Positions 59,828-64,000 of a stretch of DNA of 64,000 bases are shown here, one piece after another (positions within the stretch are counted from its first letter, which is position 1; each line of letters starts with the position of its first letter). Under the pieces are notes generated by a model that made no database searches, had not been told where the DNA came from, and saw only the letters and a list, made by a program, of their open reading frames with translations. A program made the translations under genes and the position numbers. This DNA comes from Streptomyces hokutonensis (GTDB lineage: Bacteria > Actinomycetota > Actinomycetes > Streptomycetales > Streptomycetaceae). The stretch spans positions 1 through 64,000 of the forward strand of contig NZ_BARG01000054.1 in the NCBI RefSeq assembly GCF_000376565.1, given 5' to 3'.

Positions 59828-60907
59828 ATGGCCGATACCCCACTTGACCTCACGCTGGACGCCGCACGGCTCACCGCGCAGCTCGTCGACTTCCCCTCGG
59901 AGAGCGGCAGCGAGAAGCCCCTCGCGGACGCGATCGAGACCGCGCTGCGCGCCCTGCCCCACCTGACGGTCGACCGGTACGGCAACAACATCGTCGCGCG
60001 CACGAACCTGGGCCGCACGGAACGCGTCATTCTGGCCGGCCACATCGACACGGTCCCGATCGCAGGCAACGTCCCCTCGCGCCTCGACGAGAACGGCGTC
60101 CTGTGGGGCTGCGGCACCTGCGACATGAAGTCCGGCGTCGCCGTCCAACTCCGCCTCGCGGCCACGGTCCCGGCCCCCAACCGCGACCTGACCTTCGTCT
60201 TCTACGACAACGAGGAGGTCGCCGCTCCGCTCAACGGCCTCAAGCACGTCTCCGAGACCCATCCCGAGTGGCTGGCGGGCGACTTCGCGGTCCTCCTGGA
60301 GCCGACGGACGGTCAGGTCGAGGGCGGCTGCCAGGGCACGCTCAGGGTGTTCCTGAAGTTCAAGGGTGAACGAGCGCACTCCGCGCGCGCGTGGATGGGC
60401 TCCAACGCGATCCACGCGGCCTCCAGGGCACTGGCCAAGCTCGCCGCGTACGAGCCCCGCAGGCCCGTGGTGGACGGCCTTCAGTTCCACGAGGGCCTCA
60501 ACGCGGTACGCGTCGAAGGGGGAGTGGCCACCAACGTCATCCCCGACGGGTGCACCCTGGTCGTCAACTTCCGCTACGCGCCCGACCGCAGCGAGGCGGA
60601 GGCGGAGGCCTTCGTGCGCGAGTACTTCGCCGACTGCGGGGTCGACGAGTTCGTCGTGGACGACCACACCGGAGGAGCCCGCCCCGGCCTGACCCACCCG
60701 GCCGCGGCGGCCTTCATGGCGGCCGTCGGCGGCGAGGCCCGTCCCAAGTTCGGCTGGACGGACGTGGCCCGCTTCAGCGCCCTCGGAGTGCCCGCGGTGA
60801 ACTACGGCCCCGGTGCCCAACTCCTCGCCCACAAGGTCGACGAGAGGGTCGAGGCGGCCCTCATCCCCGAGGCGGAGCGGCGGCTGCGGGACTGGCTCAT
60901 CGCCTGA
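59828..60907 (+). CDS. dapE: succinyl-diaminopimelate desuccinylase
   Basis: 359 residues, M20 metallopeptidase family. It hydrolyses N-succinyl-LL-diaminopimelate. Metal-binding motifs: LAGHIDTVP, GCGTCDMKSG, YDNEEV (catalytic Glu then metal-binding Glu), LLEPTDGQVEGGCQG, and the final His in LLAHKVDE. The dimerisation segment GERAHSARAWMGSNAIHA is present. Together with dapC 2 kb upstream it supports the succinylase route to meso-diaminopimelate and lysine. ATG start; the longer frame from 59723 overlaps the divergent gene. Confidence 0.95.
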   Translation: MADTPLDLTLDAARLTAQLVDFPSESGSEKPLADAIETALRALPHLTVDRYGNNIVARTNLGRTERVILAGHIDTVPIAGNVPSRLDENGVLWGCGTCDMKSGVAVQLRLAATVPAPNRDLTFVFYDNEEVAAPLNGLKHVSETHPEWLAGDFAVLLEPTDGQVEGGCQGTLRVFLKFKGERAHSARAWMGSNAIHAASRALAKLAAYEPRRPVVDGLQFHEGLNAVRVEGGVATNVIPDGCTLVVNFRYAPDRSEAEAEAFVREYFADCGVDEFVVDDHTGGARPGLTHPAAAAFMAAVGGEARPKFGWTDVARFSALGVPAVNYGPGAQLLAHKVDERVEAALIPEAERRLRDWLIA

Positions 60908-60984
60908 CATCCGTATGTCCCCCCTCCGTAACCCGCGTAGACCTACGCTGAGGTACGAAACACCTGCAAGTGGAGGGAGCGCAC

Positions 60985-61743
60985 ATGGCTACAGGCAACC
61001 CCGAGGGCAAGCAGCAGCCACCGGAGGAGCAGCGCCTGGGACCGGTCCTCCGGAGGCGCGGCCAGGTGACCGCGAGCACGACCGACCAGCGTCTCCTGGA
61101 CGCGGGCGGCCCCTCGGACTGGGTCCACACCGACCCGTGGCGCGTTCTGCGCATCCAGTCGGAGTTCATCGAGGGCTTCGGCACACTGGCCGAACTGCCG
61201 CCCGCGATCAGCGTGTTCGGCTCGGCCCGCACCAAGCCGGACTCACCGGAGTACGAAGCGGGCGTACGGCTCGGACACGCTCTCGTGGAGGCCGGGTGGG
61301 CCGTGATCACCGGCGGCGGCCCCGGAGCCATGGAGGCGGCCAACAAGGGCGCCCTGGAGGCCAAGGGCATCTCCGTCGGCCTGGGCATCGAGCTGCCCTT
61401 CGAGCAGGGGCTCAACCCCTACGTCGACATCGGCCTGAACTTCCGTTACTTCTTCGTCCGCAAGATGATGTTCGTCAAGTACGCCCAGGGCTTCGTGGTC
61501 CTCCCCGGCGGCCTCGGCACCCTCGACGAACTCTTCGAGGCCCTCACCCTCGTCCAGACCCAGAAGGTCACCCGCTTCCCGATCGTCCTCTTCGGCAGCG
61601 ACTACTGGGGCGGCCTCGTCGACTGGCTCAAGAACACCCTGATCGCCCAGGGCAAGGCGTCGGAGAAGGACCTCCTGCTGTTCCACGTGACGGACGACGT
61701 GGACGAGGCGGTAGCGCTGGTCTCGAAGGAAGCCGGCCGGTGA
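60985..61743 (+). CDS. LOG-family (TIGR00730) protein
   Basis: 252 residues. Rossmann-like nucleotide-binding fold with GGGPGAMEAANKGA (110-123) and PGGLGTLDE (174-182), the signature of cytokinin-riboside-monophosphate phosphoribohydrolases. The N-terminal ~75 residues are polar and extra compared with plant LOGs. It could release a base from a nucleotide monophosphate; the physiological substrate in bacteria is uncertain. ATG start with GGAGGGAG. The M. tuberculosis counterpart (Rv1205) is likewise near dapE and folP2. Confidence 0.88.
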   Translation: MATGNPEGKQQPPEEQRLGPVLRRRGQVTASTTDQRLLDAGGPSDWVHTDPWRVLRIQSEFIEGFGTLAELPPAISVFGSARTKPDSPEYEAGVRLGHALVEAGWAVITGGGPGAMEAANKGALEAKGISVGLGIELPFEQGLNPYVDIGLNFRYFFVRKMMFVKYAQGFVVLPGGLGTLDELFEALTLVQTQKVTRFPIVLFGSDYWGGLVDWLKNTLIAQGKASEKDLLLFHVTDDVDEAVALVSKEAGR

Positions 61744-61752
61744 CGGTGGTTC

Positions 61753-61825
61753 TTTTCAGCCCGTCCGGCGTTTGAGGACGAGGCCGTTCAGGCCGAAGCG
61801 GGGGTCTGGGGGCGGCAGCCCCCAG
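61753..61825. repeat. dispersed intergenic repeat (CAGCCCGTCCGGCGTTTGAG type), terminator-like
   Basis: CAGCCCGTCCGGCGTTTGAG, then GACGAGGCCGTTCAGGCCGA and GCGGGGGTCTGGGGGCGGCA, a widespread Streptomyces intergenic repeat different from the GGGGCGCGGGG family. It ends in the hairpin CTGGGGGC (61806-61813) / GCCCCCAG (61818-61825), which may terminate both the LOG-family gene and the convergent folP-like gene. Confidence 0.8.
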
Positions 61826-61860
61826 GGACGGGACGGGCAGGGGCGGCGGGGGCGAAAAAA

Positions 61861-62721
61861 TCAGGCCAGCCCCCGCCGCGCCACAGCCGGCGGCCGATGC
61901 CCGGCAATGGACGCCACCATGTCCAGCACCTGCCGAGTCTCGGCGACCTCGTGCACCCGATACACCTGGGCACCCAGCCACGCCGACACGGCAGTCGTCG
62001 CCAACGTCCCGACAACCCGCTCCTTGACCGGCTTGTCGAGCGTCTCGCCCACGAAGTCCTTGTTGGACAACGACACCAGCACCGGCCACCCCGTCTCGAC
62101 CATCTCCCCGAGCCGCCGCGTCGCCTCCAGACTGTGCCGCGTGCTCTTCCCGAAGTCGTGCCCGGGATCGATCAGCACCGACTCCCTGGGCACACCCAGC
62201 GAAACGGCCCGCTCGGCGAGCCCCAGGGTCACGCGCAGGATGTCGGCCATGACGTCGTCGTACGTCACCCGGTGCGGGCGTGTCCGGGGCTCGGCGCCGC
62301 CCGCGTGGGTGCACACCAGCCCCACGCCGTACCGCGCGGCGACCTCCGCGAGCCGCGGATCGACGCCGCCCCACGCGTCGTTCAGGAGATCCGCGCCGGC
62401 CTCGCAGACGGCCTCGCCGACCTCGTGCCGCCAGGTGTCGACGCTGATGATCACGTCGGGGAAGCGCCGCCGCACCTCGGCCACGAAACCGACCGTGCGG
62501 CGCGCCTCCTCCTCGGCGGTGACCTCCTCGCCGGGGCCGGCCTTGACCCCGCCGATGTCGATGATGGCGGCGCCTTCGGCCACCGCGTGCTCCACGCGCG
62601 CGAGGGCGGGCTCGTCGCGGAACGTCGCCCCCTGGTCGTAGAAGGAGTCCGGGGTCCGGTTCACGATCGCCATGATCACCGGCTCGTGCGCGTCGAATTC
62701 ACGCCTGCCCAGCCTGAGCAT
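61861..62721 (-). CDS. folP2: dihydropteroate synthase paralogue, FolP2 type
   Basis: 286 residues. Pterin-binding TIM barrel: MAIVNRTPDSFYDQGATF (17-34), IIDIGGVKAGPG, ISVDTWRHEV, LLNDAWGG, and VLIDPGHDFGKST. Genuine dihydropteroate synthases have NVTPDSFSDGG here; NRTPDSFYD is typical of the FolP2 paralogue of mycobacteria, which did not replace FolP1 in published tests. So folate synthesis should not be assumed. ATG start at the end of the frame. Position between the LOG-family gene and the DivIVA-domain/tag pair matches M. tuberculosis. Confidence 0.85.
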   Translation of the reverse strand: MLRLGRREFDAHEPVIMAIVNRTPDSFYDQGATFRDEPALARVEHAVAEGAAIIDIGGVKAGPGEEVTAEEEARRTVGFVAEVRRRFPDVIISVDTWRHEVGEAVCEAGADLLNDAWGGVDPRLAEVAARYGVGLVCTHAGGAEPRTRPHRVTYDDVMADILRVTLGLAERAVSLGVPRESVLIDPGHDFGKSTRHSLEATRRLGEMVETGWPVLVSLSNKDFVGETLDKPVKERVVGTLATTAVSAWLGAQVYRVHEVAETRQVLDMVASIAGHRPPAVARRGLA

Positions 62722-62856
62722 CCCCTGTGACCTCTCCTAGTACTGACCGGTCTTCAGCCGCCTGTGACCCTAACTGTCAGCGTCGCATGGCACGATCGGA
62801 CCCTGACACATTCGGCTTCGGCACGTCCGACATCGACGCCCGTGGAGACTCCAGCG

Positions 62857-63204
62857 ATGTTCATGTTCCTGTTCCTGGTCGTCGGGCTGGCCGTCGTGGT
62901 CGGCGCCGTGACCCTCTCGGTGATCGGCGGCGGCGAGAACGCCCCGCTGCCCGACGTCGCGCCCGAGCGCCTCGACGACGCGCTGCCCCCGGACCGGCCC
63001 GTCGACCAGGCCGACGTGGAGAGCATCCGCTTCCCGCTCGCCGTACGGGGCTACCGCATGGCCGAGGTGGACGACGCGCTGAGCCGCATCGCCGCCGAAC
63101 TCGCCGAGCGCGACGCCCGGATCGCCGACCTGGAGTCCGCGCTGGCGGGCGCGCAGAGCCACCGCGTCTCGATCGAGAAGCCCGCGGAAGGCGACCACCA
63201 GTGA
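62857..63204 (+). CDS. DivIVA-domain membrane protein
   Basis: 115 residues. One N-terminal membrane segment (MFMFLFLVVGLAVVVGAVTL), a Pro/Asp-rich linker, then IRFPLAVRGYRMAEVDDALSRI, the DivIVA-domain signature, ending in a short coiled coil (AAELAERDARIADLESAL). Such proteins may recognise curved membrane or polar DivIVA assemblies in hyphae. ATG start with GGAGA upstream; a second ATG lies at 62863. Overlaps tag by 4 bp. Corresponds in position to M. tuberculosis Rv1209. Confidence 0.82.
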   Translation: MFMFLFLVVGLAVVVGAVTLSVIGGGENAPLPDVAPERLDDALPPDRPVDQADVESIRFPLAVRGYRMAEVDDALSRIAAELAERDARIADLESALAGAQSHRVSIEKPAEGDHQ

Positions 63205-63776
63205 GCGACGCCGTGGCCGGTCCGGACGGAGGTCTGCGCTGCCCCTGGGCGCTGTCCACCGAGGACTACATCACGTACCACGACGAGGAGTGGGGCCGCC
63301 CGGTCCACGGCGACGACGCCCTCTACGAACGGCTCTCCCTGGAGGCCTTCCAGTCGGGCCTCTCCTGGATCACGATCCTGCGCCGCCGCGAGGGATTCCG
63401 GGCCGCGTTCGCGGGCTTCAAGATCGCGGAGGTCGCGACCTTCACGGACGCCGACCGCGAACGCCTGCTCCTCGACGCGGGCATCATCCGCAACCGCCTC
63501 AAGATCGACGCGACGATCGCCAACGCACGCGTGCTGGCCGACTGGGCGCCGGGCGAGCTCGACGAGTTCATCTGGTCTCACGCCCCCGAGCCGGGCCCGG
63601 CCCCGAAGACACTCGGGGACGTCCCGGCGGTCACGACGGAGTCGACGGCCCTGTCCAAGGCCCTGAAGAAGCGAGGCCTGAAGTTTGTCGGCCCGACAAC
63701 GGCGTACGCACTGATGCAGGCGTGCGGACTGGTGAACGACCACTTGGAAACCTGCGTAGCGAGAAGCGCCCCGTAA
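63201..63776 (+). CDS. tag: DNA-3-methyladenine glycosylase I
   Basis: 191 residues. It removes 3-methyladenine from alkylated DNA. Zinc ligands of the Tag family are visible: Cys14 (LRCPW), His27 (ITYHDEEWG), His181 and Cys185 (NDHLETC). Catalytic-pocket segment LSLEAFQSGLSWITIL and helix-hairpin-helix region GIIRNRLKIDATIANA are intact. GTG start overlaps the stop of the DivIVA-domain gene (GTGA). Confidence 0.94.
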   Translation: MSDAVAGPDGGLRCPWALSTEDYITYHDEEWGRPVHGDDALYERLSLEAFQSGLSWITILRRREGFRAAFAGFKIAEVATFTDADRERLLLDAGIIRNRLKIDATIANARVLADWAPGELDEFIWSHAPEPGPAPKTLGDVPAVTTESTALSKALKKRGLKFVGPTTAYALMQACGLVNDHLETCVARSAP

Positions 63777-63843
63777 GAGGCGCGGGGCTGTATCAATTCG
63801 CGGCTCCGCCGCGTGGGCGAGACCAGCCACAACGGACCCGCAG
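63776..63843. repeat. dispersed intergenic repeat after tag
   Basis: GGCGCGGGGCTGTATCAATT, CGCGGCTCCGCCGCGTGGGC, GAGACCAGCCACAACGGACC. Nearly the same as the copy at 54092-54156. It begins at the last base of the tag stop and lies between two convergent genes, again in the place of a terminator. Confidence 0.82.
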
Positions 63844-63852
63844 CTTCTGATC

Positions 63853-64000
63853 TCAGCGCCCCAAGTACTTCGGCGTCTCCTTGTTGACGAACGCCTCGAC
63901 AGCGATCGCATGATCCTCCGACGCGCCCGCCCGAGCCTGGAGTTCGTCCTCCTTCTCCAGCGTCTCCTCAAGGGTGTGCGAGAGGCCGTAGGCCACCGAC
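63853..64000 (-). CDS. enoyl-CoA hydratase/isomerase family protein (C-terminal part)
   Basis: Only the last 48 codons lie in the window; the gene continues beyond 64000. The minus-strand reading ends in a typical crotonase C-terminus: a helix EETLEKEDELQARAGASEDH followed by AIAVEAFVNKETPKYLGR and a TGA stop. In crotonases this helix packs over the active site and the AFVxKRxPxFxGR-type end is conserved. Catalytic residues are outside the window, so the reaction cannot be told. Confidence 0.8.
   Translation of the reverse strand, partial: SVAYGLSHTLEETLEKEDELQARAGASEDHAIAVEAFVNKETPKYLGR

Overview
The base composition (very high GC, third codon positions almost all G/C), frequent GTG/TTG starts, four-base stop/start overlaps and the gene content (mycothiol biosynthesis, actinobacterial Sdh1-type succinate dehydrogenase, BldK/Opp-like peptide importers, SpoIIE-type phosphatase with RsbW-like ATPase domains, a WXGXG-poor but DivIVA/SPOR-like small gene set) identify this as a Streptomyces chromosome, probably the conserved core region. 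I see no prophage, insertion sequence, CRISPR array, tRNA or rRNA gene.

Layout. 1-5.95 kb: two tandem serpin-like genes (minus), a DUF4190/septum-formation-like membrane protein, a GntR/UTRA regulator, a tiny SPOR-like gene and a Nudix hydrolase. 6.1-11.6 kb: a lone RsbW-like ATPase, a large PAS-PAS-GAF-PP2C-ATPase signalling protein and, convergent to it, a TPM-family-derived membrane protein; a four-unit tandem repeat lies between the last two. 11.7-14.5 kb: a glycosidase-like membrane protein followed by a small-membrane-protein / phosphotransferase / small-membrane-protein trio. 14.5-18.3 kb: sdhCAB operon (minus) with a small leader gene. 18.6-24.3 kb: a solitary solute-binding lipoprotein, a small lipoprotein, typA and a methyltransferase. 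25-43.7 kb: three complete five-gene peptide ABC importers, two paralogous ones on the plus strand flanking a third, unrelated one on the minus strand. 43.8-54.1 kb: an S9 peptidase, mshB, a collagen-like peptidoglycan-binding membrane protein, and an ABC exporter with a histidine kinase/response regulator pair. 54.2-64 kb: SirB1-like and GNAT proteins, ferredoxin, dapC, a secreted protein, a lysozyme-like protein, dapE, a LOG-family protein, folP2-like, a DivIVA-domain protein, tag, and the end of an enoyl-CoA hydratase. The last block resembles the dapE-Rv1205-folP2-Rv1209-tagA neighbourhood of Mycobacterium tuberculosis.

How the parts fit. Peptide uptake dominates the middle (three ABC importers, an extra binding protein, an S9 oligopeptidase next door); in Streptomyces such importers feed both nutrition and developmental signalling. 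A good-looking DasR-type operator (13 of 16 positions) lies between the second and third importers and could link them to N-acetylglucosamine sensing.

Most unusual pattern. At three unrelated loci (gntR at 4.9 kb, the PP2C gene at 9.5 kb, the oppC-like gene at 41.2 kb), and perhaps a fourth (47.6 kb), the last codons and stop codon of a gene are repeated downstream, two or three more times, as degraded direct copies. I call these 3'-end echoes. The window also carries five copies of Streptomyces dispersed intergenic repeats, most of them just after stop codons.
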